Origin: Ahrensia sp. | GTDB lineage: Bacteria; Pseudomonadota; Alphaproteobacteria; Rhizobiales; Rhizobiaceae | Assembly: GCA_002706335.1 (NCBI GenBank) | Contig: PAKZ01000006.1 | Span: 1 to 64,000, forward strand | Direction of reading: 5' to 3' | Length of the DNA stretch: 64,000 bases | Shown here: piece after piece, positions 55,409 through 63,845 of the stretch | Position numbering within the stretch: position 1 is the first letter of the stretch | How the letters are laid out: each line of letters opens with the position of its first letter | Translations under genes and position numbers: made by a program | Notes under the pieces: model-generated | Told to the model about the DNA's origin: nothing | Databases searched by the model: none | What the model saw: only the letters and a program-made list of their open reading frames with translations

Positions 55409-56041
55409 ATGATGATGGACTATGTCCGCGAGCCGGAATCGATCTACAAGCAGTCGTTCGAGATGATATCGCGGGTCGAGCAGCTGCAGGCGCTTCCCGA
55501 AGCGATCCGACCGGTGGCGACGCGTATCGTGCATGCCTGCGGGATGCCGGAGATCCTCGGCGACCTGCGGTTTTCGGATGATATCGCGGAGGCCGTGCCG
55601 GACGCGCTGGCGGCGGGGGCGGACATTTATTGCGACGTGGAGACGCTGCGCTACGGGGTGATGAAGCATCTGCTGCCGGAGGGCTGCGCGCTGCATTGCC
55701 GGATTTCCGCGCCGGACGTGGCGAGCCATGCGAAAGCCAACCGCATGACGCGAGCGTCGGCGCAGATCGATCTCTGGGGCGAGCGCCTTGGCGGCCAGAT
55801 CGTCGCCATCGGCAATGCTCCGACGGCCTTGTTCCGGCTGCTCGAATGGATCGACGCGGGCGGCGCAAAACCGGCGGCGATAATCGCCTTGCCGGTCGGA
55901 TTCGTCGGCGCGGCCGAATCGAAGGCGGAACTGGCGCGCGATCCGCGCGGCGTACCCTTCATCACGCTTCTCGGCCAGAAGGGCGGGGTCGGGATGACGC
56001 AGGCTGCCGTCAACGGTCTGGCCGGGGGGCTGAACACATGA
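55409..56041 (+). CDS. cobH: Precorrin-8X methylmutase
   Basis: A 210-residue CobH/CbiC that moves the C-11 methyl of precorrin-8X to C-12, giving hydrogenobyrinic acid. The catalytic His lies in RIVHACGM (residue 42), and DVETLRYGV, IGNAPTALFRLLE and VGFVGAAESKAEL match the family. Three ATG codons in a row make the start uncertain by one or two residues. It overlaps cobL by four bases, in the tightly coupled cobHLIJM chain. Confidence 0.94.
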   Translation: MMMDYVREPESIYKQSFEMISRVEQLQALPEAIRPVATRIVHACGMPEILGDLRFSDDIAEAVPDALAAGADIYCDVETLRYGVMKHLLPEGCALHCRISAPDVASHAKANRMTRASAQIDLWGERLGGQIVAIGNAPTALFRLLEWIDAGGAKPAAIIALPVGFVGAAESKAELARDPRGVPFITLLGQKGGVGMTQAAVNGLAGGLNT

Positions 56042-57240
56042 GCGCGCCATGGCTGCATATCGTCGGCATCGGCGAGGACGGTATGGACGGGCTGTCGGCG
56101 CAAGCACAGAAGCTGGTCGGCGAAGCGGAAGTGATCGTCGGGGGCGACCGCCACCATACGCTTGCTCCGAATGTCACGGCCAAGCGCATTGCCTGGCCGT
56201 CGCCCTTCGACGCGATGATCGAGGAGATCAAAAGTCACAAGGGACGGCGCGTCGTCGTGCTGGTGACGGGCGATCCGCTGTGGTTTTCGGTTGGCTCACG
56301 CATCATCCGAGGTATTCCCAAAGAGGAAGTCGTCTTCCATCCGCAATTGTCGGCCTTCCAGTTCGCCTCATGCCGGATGGGATGGTCTTTGGCCGATGTT
56401 GAAACACTGACAGTGCATGGCCGCGCCGCCGAACAGATCATCCCCTGGTTCGCGCCCGATCAGCGGATACTGTTGCTGACCAAGGACGCGAGTTCTCCGG
56501 GCACGGTGGCGCGATTGTTGACCGAGCGCGGCTACGGTCCGTCGAAGCTCACCGTGCTGGCGGCGCTGGGCGGGCCGAACGAGGCGCGGTTCGACGGGGT
56601 GGCCGAAGACTGGGATCGGACGGTTCCGGATTTCCATGTTCTGGCGGTCGAGATTATCGCCGGTCCGGATGCGCAGGTGCTGCCACGCACCGGCCTGCCG
56701 GACGACGTGTTCACCCATGACGGCAAGATCACCAAACGCACGGCACGGGCGTTGGCGTTGGCGAAGCTGGTGCCGGTGCGCGACGGCATGCTTTTGGATG
56801 TCGGCTGCGGTTGCGGTTCCATCGCCATCGAATGGATGCGCGGCGCGCCGGAAGCCCGGGCTATCGGCATCGAACCGCAGGAAAAGCGCCGTGTCATGGC
56901 GGAAGAGAACGCGGTGAAACTCGGTGCGCCGAAATTTCAGCTGGTCAACGGCACCGCGCCTGAGGCACTTGCCGGATTGCCCGTGCCTGATGCCGTCTTC
57001 ATTGGCGGCGGCATTTCACGAGCGACGATCGAGGCCTGCATGGATGCGCTTAAGCCGCACGGCAGGCTTGTGGCGCACGCCGTGACGCTGGAGAGCGAGG
57101 CGGTGCTGCTTGAGACATTCAACGCGCATGGCGGCGAGTTGCAGCGAATGTCCACCGAGACGGCGGAGCCTGTCGGACCGTTTCATGGCTGGAAGCCCTC
57201 CATGACGGTGACGCAATGGGCATGGGCGAAGAAGCCATGA
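56038..57240 (+). CDS. cobL: Precorrin-6Y C5,15-methyltransferase (decarboxylating)
   Basis: A 400-residue bifunctional enzyme. The N-terminal half is a CbiE-type tetrapyrrole methylase (WLHIVGIGEDGMDGL, VLVTGDPLWFSVG). The C-terminal half (residues about 235-395) is a CbiT-type methyltransferase/decarboxylase with LLDVGCGCGSIAIEWM and FIGGGISRATIEACMDAL. It methylates C-5 and C-15 and removes the C-12 acetate carboxyl. It overlaps cobH and cobI by four bases each (ATGA junctions). Length is typical of fused CobL. Confidence 0.95.
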   Translation: MSAPWLHIVGIGEDGMDGLSAQAQKLVGEAEVIVGGDRHHTLAPNVTAKRIAWPSPFDAMIEEIKSHKGRRVVVLVTGDPLWFSVGSRIIRGIPKEEVVFHPQLSAFQFASCRMGWSLADVETLTVHGRAAEQIIPWFAPDQRILLLTKDASSPGTVARLLTERGYGPSKLTVLAALGGPNEARFDGVAEDWDRTVPDFHVLAVEIIAGPDAQVLPRTGLPDDVFTHDGKITKRTARALALAKLVPVRDGMLLDVGCGCGSIAIEWMRGAPEARAIGIEPQEKRRVMAEENAVKLGAPKFQLVNGTAPEALAGLPVPDAVFIGGGISRATIEACMDALKPHGRLVAHAVTLESEAVLLETFNAHGGELQRMSTETAEPVGPFHGWKPSMTVTQWAWAKKP

Positions 57241-57977
57241 CCGGAACGCTTTACGGGCTGGGCGTTGGGCCGGGCGATCCGGAACTGCTGACGCTGAAGG
57301 CGCACCGCATCCTCAAGGCGTGCCCGGTGGTCGCCTATCCGGCGCCCGATACGGGCGAGAGCTTCGCACGGTCGATCGTGGCGGAGTTCCTGTCGCCCTA
57401 TCAGGTCGAAATTCCGATCGTGGTGCCGATGCGCACGGAGCGCTTTCCGGCGGCGGAGGTCTATGACAAGGCGGCCGACGAAATCGCGGCGCAGCTGGAT
57501 GCCGGCCGTGATGTGGCCGTGCTGTGCGAGGGCGATCCGTTCTTCTACGGCTCCTTCATGTATGTGTTCGAGCGGCTGGGCGGGCGGTATTCGACGGAGA
57601 TCGTGCCCGGCGTGTCGTCGATCATGGCGTCAGCGGCGGCGGCCAAACGCCCGCTGGCGGCTCGCAATGACGTGCTGACGGTTCTGCCCGGACCGCTTGA
57701 CGACGACGAGTTGCAGGCGCGGATCATGATCTCGGATGCGGTCGCGATCATGAAGGTCGGCCGGCACCTGCCGCGCATTCGCGCGCTGATCGCCCGGCTC
57801 GGCCTGACAGGCGCTGCGGCCTATTGCGAGCGGGTCAGCCTGGGGGAAGAGAAAATCGTGCCGCTGGAATCGCTTGGTGCGGAAACCGCACCCTATTTCT
57901 CGATGATCCTGATCTATCGCGGCGGCGAGGAGTGGATCCGAACGCTTGCCGCCGGCGGAGCTTCCGATGCGGCCTGA
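57237..57977 (+). CDS. cobI: Precorrin-2 C20-methyltransferase
   Basis: A 246-residue tetrapyrrole methylase. LYGLGVGPGDPELLTLKAHRIL at the start, VAVLCEGDPFFYGSFMYVFERL and IVPGVSSIMASAA are diagnostic of CobI. It methylates precorrin-2 at C-20. The start at 57237 (MTGTLYGLGVG) overlaps the cobL stop by four bases; an earlier in-frame Met is not in family register. The next gene overlaps its 3' end by 11 bases. Confidence 0.95.
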   Translation: MTGTLYGLGVGPGDPELLTLKAHRILKACPVVAYPAPDTGESFARSIVAEFLSPYQVEIPIVVPMRTERFPAAEVYDKAADEIAAQLDAGRDVAVLCEGDPFFYGSFMYVFERLGGRYSTEIVPGVSSIMASAAAAKRPLAARNDVLTVLPGPLDDDELQARIMISDAVAIMKVGRHLPRIRALIARLGLTGAAAYCERVSLGEEKIVPLESLGAETAPYFSMILIYRGGEEWIRTLAAGGASDAA

Positions 57978-59802
57978 CAACAAGACACCCGCCATCGTCA
58001 TTTTGAGCGATGCGGCGATGCCGGTTGCCGAAAAGGTCCGCGACGCGATTGGCGGGACGGTGCATGGCGCGGCGAAGCGTGTTTCGCCTTCGCAAGGCGT
58101 CGTGCTTTTCAATGAGACCAAGGGGCAATTGCAGGCGCTGTTTCGCGACGGCGCGCCGATCGTTGCCGTGATGGCGTCGGGAGCGGTGATCCGCATGCTC
58201 GCGCCGCTGCTGGCGGACAAGCAGGACGAGCCGGCGGTTATCGCGGTGGCGGAAGACGGTACTGCCGTGGTGCCGCTGCTCGGCGGCCATCATGGCGCGA
58301 ACGAGCTGGCGCGAGATATCGCAGCGGCGCTCGACGCAGAGGCGGCCATCACGACGGCCGGCGATCTGCGGTTCGGTGTGGCGCTGGATGCGCCGCCGGA
58401 GGGTTATGTGCTGGCAAATCCGGAAAATGCGAAGGCAGTCATGGCGGATTTGTTGGCCGGGGCCGGTGTCGTGGTGAAAGGCGTGGCGCCCTGGCTGGAG
58501 GAAAGCGGGCTCGGTTTTGCGGATGACGGCGAGGTCATTCTTGCGGTCACCGACCAGGTTGTGGAGCCGGCATCGAACGAGCTTGTCTATCATCCGAAGA
58601 CGCTGGCGCTCGGTCTCGGCTGCGAACGCGGCTGCGATCCCGAAGAAGCATGGGCCCTGGCGCGCGATACGCTTGCCAAGGCCGGGCTGGCGGAGGGGGC
58701 GGTGGGTGTCGTCTGCTCGCTCGATGTGAAGGCCGATGAAGCGGCGGTGCATCACGTTGCCAGGAAGCTCGGCGTGCCGGCTCGGTTCTTCGATGCGGCC
58801 ACATTGGAAGCCGAGACGCCGCGATTGAAGAATCCCTCCGACATCGTCTTCGCCGAGGTAGCTTGCCATGGCGTTGCAGAGGGGGCCGCGCTGGCGGCTG
58901 TCGGGTCGGCGGGCGAACTGGTCGCCGAGAAACGCAAATCGGCGCGCGCGACCTGCGCCATAGCTCGTGCACCGCAGCCATTCACGGAAGCCTTATTGCC
59001 GGGCCGGGCGCGGGGCACGCTTTATGTCGTAGGCATCGGGCCGGGTTCGGAGGGGTGGCGGTCGCCGGAGGTCAGTCGCATGGTGGCAGCGTCGACCGAT
59101 CTCGTCGGCTATTCGCTCTATCTCGACCTGCTCGGACCGCTGGCCACAGGCAAGACCCGGCACGATTTCGATCTCGGCAAGGAAGAGGATCGCGTGCGCC
59201 ATGCGATGGAACTGGCGGGCGAGGGGCGCGACGTCGCGCTCGTCTGCTCGGGCGACGCCGGGATCTACGCCATGGCGACGCTGGTGTTCGAACTGATCGA
59301 CAGGAAAGGCGTGTCGGATGCGGCGCGGCGGATCGAGATCGCGGTCTCGCCCGGCATATCCGCGCTGCAAGCTGCTGCCGCGCGGGCCGGTGCGCCGTTG
59401 GGCCATGATTTCTGCACCATCTCGCTCTCGGATCTGCTGACGCCCTGGGAGGATATCCAGCGGCGGGTGCGCGCGGCGGGCGAGGGGGATTTTGTCGTCG
59501 CCTTCTACAATCCGGTATCGAAGAAGCGGCGGATGCAACTTGCTTGGGCGCGCGATGAACTCTTGAAACACCGCCCGGCCGAAACGCCGGTGATCCTCGC
59601 GACCAATCTCGGCCGCGACCGCGAAGCGGTGCGCGTGGTGCCGCTCGGCGAATTGAACGTCGACGATGTGGATATGCTGACCGTTGTCGTCGTCGGGTCG
59701 TCTGACAGCCGGACGGTCGAGACCGGCGACGGGAAGAACTGGGTCTATACCCCGCGCGGCTATTCCGGAAAGGCCGGAACGCAGATGGAGAAAGCCGGAT
59801 GA
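57967..59802 (+). CDS. cobJ: CbiG-CobJ fusion: cobalt-precorrin 5A hydrolase / precorrin-3B C17-methyltransferase
   Basis: A 611-residue fusion. Residues about 1-330 are a CbiG domain (VVLFNETKGQLQALF, ASGAVIRMLAPLLADK, LGLGCERGCDPEEAWALA), which opens the lactone ring in the anaerobic pathway. Residues about 350-600 are a CobJ methylase (LYVVGIGPGSEGWRSPEV, VALVCSGDAGIYAMATLVFEL, TISLSDLLTPWEDIQRR, FVVAFYNPVSKKRR). The linkage is Ala/Arg-rich. CbiG fused to CobJ beside CobL, CobM and CbiX shows a hybrid pathway. Starts at 57967 after CGGAG and overlaps cobI. cobM follows with an ATGA overlap. Confidence 0.93.
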   Translation: MRPDNKTPAIVILSDAAMPVAEKVRDAIGGTVHGAAKRVSPSQGVVLFNETKGQLQALFRDGAPIVAVMASGAVIRMLAPLLADKQDEPAVIAVAEDGTAVVPLLGGHHGANELARDIAAALDAEAAITTAGDLRFGVALDAPPEGYVLANPENAKAVMADLLAGAGVVVKGVAPWLEESGLGFADDGEVILAVTDQVVEPASNELVYHPKTLALGLGCERGCDPEEAWALARDTLAKAGLAEGAVGVVCSLDVKADEAAVHHVARKLGVPARFFDAATLEAETPRLKNPSDIVFAEVACHGVAEGAALAAVGSAGELVAEKRKSARATCAIARAPQPFTEALLPGRARGTLYVVGIGPGSEGWRSPEVSRMVAASTDLVGYSLYLDLLGPLATGKTRHDFDLGKEEDRVRHAMELAGEGRDVALVCSGDAGIYAMATLVFELIDRKGVSDAARRIEIAVSPGISALQAAAARAGAPLGHDFCTISLSDLLTPWEDIQRRVRAAGEGDFVVAFYNPVSKKRRMQLAWARDELLKHRPAETPVILATNLGRDREAVRVVPLGELNVDDVDMLTVVVVGSSDSRTVETGDGKNWVYTPRGYSGKAGTQMEKAG

Positions 59803-60581
59803 CAGTCTATTTCATCGGAGCCGGACCAGGCGCACCGGACCTGATCACCGTGCGCGGACTGCGCCTGATCGAGCGTTGCCCGGTGTGCCTCTATGCCGGT
59901 TCGCTGGTGCCCGAGGAGATCGTGCAGGCCGCGCCGTCGGATGCACTGGTGATGGATACCGCGCCGATGCATCTCCACCAGATCGTCGAGGAAATGGCGA
60001 AGGCGCATGAGGCCGGGCAGGACGTCGCGCGGGTGCATTCCGGCGACCCGTCGATCTATGGCGCGGTGGCCGAGCAGATGCGGCGGCTCGATGCGATGGG
60101 GATCGACTATGAGGTCGTGCCGGGCGTGCCCGCTTTTGCCGGAGCGGCGGCGAAGCTGAAGACCGAACTGACGCTGCCTGAAATCGCGCAGACGATCATC
60201 GTGACCCGCACCGGCATGAAGGCGTCCTCGATGCCGGAAGGCGAGCAACTGGAAGTGCTCGGCCAGTCGGGCGCGACACTTGCGATCCATTTGTCGATCC
60301 GCAATCTGGATTACGTCCGGCGCGCGCTGGAGCCCTATTATGGCGCGGACTGCCCGGTGGTGATCGCCTATCGCGCGACATGGCCGGACGAACTCTATAT
60401 CCGCACGACGCTGGCCGAGATGCGCGACCATGTGCGCGAGGCCAAGATCACCCGCACGGCGCTGATCTTCGTCGGCAAGGTGTTCGGCGCGGTGGAGTTC
60501 CGCGATTCCGATCTCTACAACTCGGATTTCTCGCACGTGCTGCGCAATCGCGGGAAGAAGAAGGCGATTAGCGCCGATTGA
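59799..60581 (+). CDS. cobM: Precorrin-4 C11-methyltransferase
   Basis: A 260-residue tetrapyrrole methylase. YFIGAGPGAPDLITVRGLRLIE opens it, followed by CLYAGSLVPEEIV, RVHSGDPSIYGAVAEQMRRL and PGVPAFAGAAAKLKTEL, all diagnostic of CobM/CbiF. It methylates C-11 of precorrin-4. Start and overlap with cobJ (ATGA) are clear. It is the last gene of the chain. CobK, CobG, CobF and CobB are not in this window. Confidence 0.95.
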   Translation: MTVYFIGAGPGAPDLITVRGLRLIERCPVCLYAGSLVPEEIVQAAPSDALVMDTAPMHLHQIVEEMAKAHEAGQDVARVHSGDPSIYGAVAEQMRRLDAMGIDYEVVPGVPAFAGAAAKLKTELTLPEIAQTIIVTRTGMKASSMPEGEQLEVLGQSGATLAIHLSIRNLDYVRRALEPYYGADCPVVIAYRATWPDELYIRTTLAEMRDHVREAKITRTALIFVGKVFGAVEFRDSDLYNSDFSHVLRNRGKKKAISAD

Positions 60582-60661
60582 CGTCCGTCATCGCGAATTG
60601 TGGCGGGACCCTGACATCTTCGATCCTTATTTCACTGTCCCAATCGTTGGAGGTGACGGCA

Positions 60662-61021
60662 ATGATCGAATTCATGGACGAAAGTACCGATAAATATCTG
60701 GGCGTCAGGATCAGCGGCAAGCTGACGGACGAGGACTACAAGAACGTCCTGGTGCCCAGGCTGGAAGAAGCGTTCAAGAACTACGGCAAGCTCGACTTCC
60801 TCGTCCATATGGACGGTTTCGAGGGCTGGGATGCGCATGCTGCCTGGGACGATATGAGCTTCGGTCTCCAGCATGCCGGCGATTTCGACAAGTTGGCGGT
60901 CGTCGGCGGGCCGAAATGGGTCGAATGGGCCGTCAAGGCATTCCGCTTCATGTTCAAGGGCGAGGTGCGAACCTATCAGGATGATCAGCTCGAAAAGGCC
61001 TGGGAATGGGTCGCCGGCTGA
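60662..61021 (+). CDS. STAS/SpoIIAA-like protein (DUF3478)
   Basis: A 119-residue small soluble protein of the SpoIIAA-like (STAS/SEC14-type) family. The fold pattern is YLGVRISGKLTDEDYKNVLVPRLEEAF, LDFLVHMDGFEGWDAHAAWDDMSFGLQHAGDFDKLAVVGGP and FMFKGEVRTYQDDQLEKAWEWV. Members often respond to stress; partners are unknown. The start at 60662 is preceded by GGAGG; longer frames add 28 residues out of pattern. The next small gene starts 26 bases after its stop and is probably cotranscribed. Confidence 0.87.
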   Translation: MIEFMDESTDKYLGVRISGKLTDEDYKNVLVPRLEEAFKNYGKLDFLVHMDGFEGWDAHAAWDDMSFGLQHAGDFDKLAVVGGPKWVEWAVKAFRFMFKGEVRTYQDDQLEKAWEWVAG

Positions 61022-61047
61022 CGGCCGATAACAAAGGAGAAAAGACA

Positions 61048-61341
61048 ATGACGATCAAGGAAAGTCTGTCGGAACTGCGCGGCCGTATCGACGACCTGCA
61101 GAAACGCCTCGGTGACAAGGAGTCCGAGTTCAGCAAGGATGAGCGCGTGCCGGCGGAGCACCGCGCCAAGGTCGACGCCATGCAGGCGCAGGCTGAGGCG
61201 GTGAAGGAGAAACTGCCGACAGAAGAGAATTCCGTCTGGGACGCGGTCAAGCACGAAGTCCAGCGTGATATGGATGCGCTCGCCCAGGATTTCGAGCACA
61301 CCGTCTCCTATATCGACGCCCATTTCCGCGAGCAGAAATAG
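61048..61341 (+). CDS. Small coiled-coil hypothetical protein
   Basis: A 97-residue, charged, helical protein without Cys or membrane segment. It begins MTIKESLSELRGRIDDLQKRLGD, with heptad-like Leu/Ile/Met spacing through the first 70 residues, and ends in SYIDAHFREQK. AAAGGAGAAA lies before the ATG. It appears cotranscribed with the STAS gene. No named family is recognised; it resembles small proteobacterial stress-type proteins. Confidence 0.72.
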   Translation: MTIKESLSELRGRIDDLQKRLGDKESEFSKDERVPAEHRAKVDAMQAQAEAVKEKLPTEENSVWDAVKHEVQRDMDALAQDFEHTVSYIDAHFREQK

Positions 61342-61347
61342 GGCGTT

Positions 61348-62241
61348 TCAGGCTGCGAAGATCAGGCTCGATCCGAGGATGACGAGCCCCGCGCCCAGCC
61401 ATGCGAAGGCGGCGGGACGTTCGCCGGTCTTGATCCAGATGAGCGGCAGGATCCATGCCGGCGTCGCGGCCGAGAGGGTCGCGACGATGCCGACCTTGCC
61501 GCCCGACAGCGCAAACAGGATCAGCGTCATGCCGATACCCATCGCGGATATGCCGGACAGGCCGACGATACTTGCTGTCTTCAGCGTCAGTTTCGCCCTC
61601 GGCTGAACCGCCCTGATGCCGGTCGCCATCAGGGCCGTCAGGCAGACCACCGAGACGAACACGCGCAGCGTCGATGCCGTTGCGGGATCGACGCCGGTTT
61701 CCATGACCGGCCGGGCGATCAGCGAGCCGATTGATTGGCAAAGCGCTGCTCCCATGCCCAGGGCTATGCCGAGCCACATCGGTCCCTTGACCGCTTCCCA
61801 TGTGCTCAGTTGCGAGCGGCGTTTGCCGAATACGATCGCCAAAACCACGCCGGCAAAGACGATTGCGATGCCGAGGATCTTCTGGCCGACAATGGTCTCT
61901 CCGAGGAAAAGCCAACCGAGCACGGCGGAGATCGGTGCGTTGGTGGAAAACAGGATATTGGAGCGGCGCGGGCCCAACCTGTTCATCGTGAGGAACAGAC
62001 AGGTGTCGCCGAGAAAGATGCCGATGAAGCCCGACAGGACCAGCGGAAAGATATGCGCGGTTTCGAGCGTCCGCCAGCCGCCGGTAAGTGCGACGAAGAC
62101 CGCCAGGACGACCAGGACGATCCCCATGCGCAGCCGGTTGAAGGCGATCGCGCCGAGTTCAGCGGAGGGTCCCGCGGCGATGACGGCCGAGAAAGCCCAG
62201 GTCATCGCTGCGGCGACAGCGGCGAGTTCGAATATGCTCAT
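61348..62241 (-). CDS. EamA-family DMT transporter
   Basis: A 297-residue, ten-helix transporter with two EamA repeats. The first has LSGFIGIFLGDTCLFLTMNRLGPRRSNILFST near residues 72-105, the second ends in ATPAWILPLIWIKTGERPAAFAWLGAGLVILG. It differs clearly from the other DMT gene at 43 kb. Cargo unknown. It follows the Bcr/CflA gene after 16 bases on the same strand and may be cotranscribed, with its stop convergent to the coiled-coil gene. Confidence 0.87.
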   Translation of the reverse strand: MSIFELAAVAAAMTWAFSAVIAAGPSAELGAIAFNRLRMGIVLVVLAVFVALTGGWRTLETAHIFPLVLSGFIGIFLGDTCLFLTMNRLGPRRSNILFSTNAPISAVLGWLFLGETIVGQKILGIAIVFAGVVLAIVFGKRRSQLSTWEAVKGPMWLGIALGMGAALCQSIGSLIARPVMETGVDPATASTLRVFVSVVCLTALMATGIRAVQPRAKLTLKTASIVGLSGISAMGIGMTLILFALSGGKVGIVATLSAATPAWILPLIWIKTGERPAAFAWLGAGLVILGSSLIFAA

Positions 62242-62257
62242 GGGCCGCTAGAGCCTG

Positions 62258-63457
62258 TCAGGCGGCCGCGCCGGTTTGCGGCGCGGTGCGCAGTGTGATG
62301 ACCGCGAAGCCGAAAGCCATCGTCGCGCAGAAGGCGATGGCTGTCACCATGGGCAGCGTCGTCCCGTCGAAGAAGGGAGCGGTGATGACGATCATCACGC
62401 CGCCCGCCACCATCTGCAACGTGCCGCCAAGCGACGAGGCAAGGCCGGCCTTGTCGCCATGGTCGTCCAGCGCCATGACCATGACCGGCGCCATGACGAG
62501 GCCGAAAAAGGCGTAGCCGATGAACAGCAGCGTGATCAGGACCCCAAGCGTGTTGAAGCCGGAAAGGGTCAGGGCAAGGAGTATGACCATGGTGACGAAG
62601 AAGCCGAAGGTGGCGATCAGCACCATGCGGGCCATGCCGTAGCGCTCGCCGAGCGTCGGGGCGACCTGCGAAGCGCCGAAGAAACCGATGGCGTTGACCG
62701 CGAAGGCGAGGCTGAACTCGACCGAAGAAAGCCCGTACTGGCCGGTGTAAACGAAGGACGCGGTCGACAGGAAGACGAAGAAGCTCGCCATGCCGAAGCC
62801 GCCGATAAGCGTCAGGCCGATGAATTTTGCGTCGGTTATCAAGCTGCGCATGCCGGCCAGCAACACGCGTGGCCGGATCGGCACGCGGTTTTCGACCGGC
62901 AGCGTCTCGGGAAGCTGCGTTGCCGTCAGCACGACTGAAAGGACGGCCGCGCCGGCCAGAACCTCGAATATCAGCCGCCAGCCGCCAAGCGCGATCAGGC
63001 CGGAGCCCGCGAGCGGCGCCAGCATGGGCGAGACTGAGATGACGAGCATGATCAGAGCCATCATCCGCGTGGCCTGGCCGCCCGTATAGAGGTCGCGCAC
63101 GATGGCGCGCGGCACGACCATGACGGGCGCCGCACCCATCGCCTGGACGAAACGCCCCGCTGCGAGCCAGCCAATGGATGGCGCCCATGCGGAGGCGAGC
63201 GAGCCGACGATGAAGATCGCCAGTCCGATATAGATCGGCTGCTTGCGGCCGATCCAGTCGGCCAGAGGGCCGTAGACGAGCTGGGCCACGCCGAAGGCGA
63301 TGAAATAGGCCGTCAGCGTCGTCTGGGTCGCCGCGATGGTCGTCTGAAGGTCGTCGGCGATTGTCGGCAATGCCGGCAGATACATGTCGATCGCAAAGGG
63401 GCCGACCAGTGCGAGTAAGCCGAGCGTAATCGCCGAACGCAGAAATCCGGGCTGCAT
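62258..63457 (-). CDS. Bcr/CflA-family multidrug efflux MFS transporter
   Basis: A 399-residue, 12-helix transporter. MYLPALPTIADDL near residue 25, QLVYGPLADWIGRKQPIYIGL (motif A) and ATRMMALIMLVISVSPMLAPLAGSGLI (motif C region) match the Bcr/CflA drug-resistance family. It should export drugs such as chloramphenicol or bicyclomycin-like compounds, or cysteine-type metabolites, using protons. The start at 63457 (MQPGFLRSAITLG) follows GGAGG closely. Confidence 0.92.
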   Translation of the reverse strand: MQPGFLRSAITLGLLALVGPFAIDMYLPALPTIADDLQTTIAATQTTLTAYFIAFGVAQLVYGPLADWIGRKQPIYIGLAIFIVGSLASAWAPSIGWLAAGRFVQAMGAAPVMVVPRAIVRDLYTGGQATRMMALIMLVISVSPMLAPLAGSGLIALGGWRLIFEVLAGAAVLSVVLTATQLPETLPVENRVPIRPRVLLAGMRSLITDAKFIGLTLIGGFGMASFFVFLSTASFVYTGQYGLSSVEFSLAFAVNAIGFFGASQVAPTLGERYGMARMVLIATFGFFVTMVILLALTLSGFNTLGVLITLLFIGYAFFGLVMAPVMVMALDDHGDKAGLASSLGGTLQMVAGGVMIVITAPFFDGTTLPMVTAIAFCATMAFGFAVITLRTAPQTGAAA

Positions 63458-63490
63458 GGAAGCCTCCGATTGACCGGTAATTTTACGGAA

Positions 63491-63518
63491 TAAACGAAAA
63501 CGGGCCGAAATGGCCCGC
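63491..63518 (-). terminator. Terminator of the 56-aa gene
   Basis: On the minus strand the stem CGGGCC/GGCCCG with a 5-base loop is followed by TTTTCGTTTA. It lies about 86 bases past the stop of the small upstream ORF, with two further hairpins between: CCTGCTGAC/GTCAGCAGG, which overlaps that ORF's stop codon, and GGTCTC/GAGACC. Confidence 0.7.
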
Positions 63519-63603
63519 TCGTCGTCCTCTATACCGGTCTCGAACCGGAGACCAGACCTCCCAGGCAGCCTGCTGACATTTCAGCGCCGGTGTTGCCTTT
63601 TCG

Positions 63604-63774
63604 TCAGCAGGGCCTGTGCTCATGCATCGAGGAAAAGGGCAGGTCCGCAAGCTCGTCAGCGTCCATTGCCCGGATGACAGGATGTGACAGCGGATCGGTG
63701 TCGCAAACTGCATTGGAGGGGGCGGGTAACGGCTTCAGCCATTTGAGTATTGTGTAGATCAGCTTTATCATCAT
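63604..63774 (-). CDS. Small hypothetical protein of 56 residues
   Basis: A 56-residue ORF with protein-like composition. It begins MMIKLIYTILKWLKPL, an amphipathic basic helix, then has CDTDPLSHPVIRAMDADELADLPF, which reads like short rhizobial proteins with a DPLSHP...M...ELADLP core. A terminator follows. No strong ribosome site is visible; the second ATG (63771) may be the true start. It is likely a real gene missed by length cut-offs. Function unknown. Confidence 0.6.
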   Translation of the reverse strand: MMIKLIYTILKWLKPLPAPSNAVCDTDPLSHPVIRAMDADELADLPFSSMHEHRPC

Positions 63775-63845
63775 GATGGCGTTAAACGCCTGTTGCGCGC
63801 GAAGATAAATCGACTTCTTGTGATTTATGTTTTAGAAAAACTGAA

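Noticed and set aside
63520-63603. tRNA-like T-arm (GGTTCGAGACC) on the minus strand
   Set aside because: No matching acceptor, D-arm or anticodon arm could be built around it; the GGTCTC/GAGACC hairpin explains it.
63483-63713. 76-residue minus-strand ORF
   Set aside because: It overlaps the better 56-residue ORF in another frame, runs through the terminator hairpin and lacks a ribosome site.
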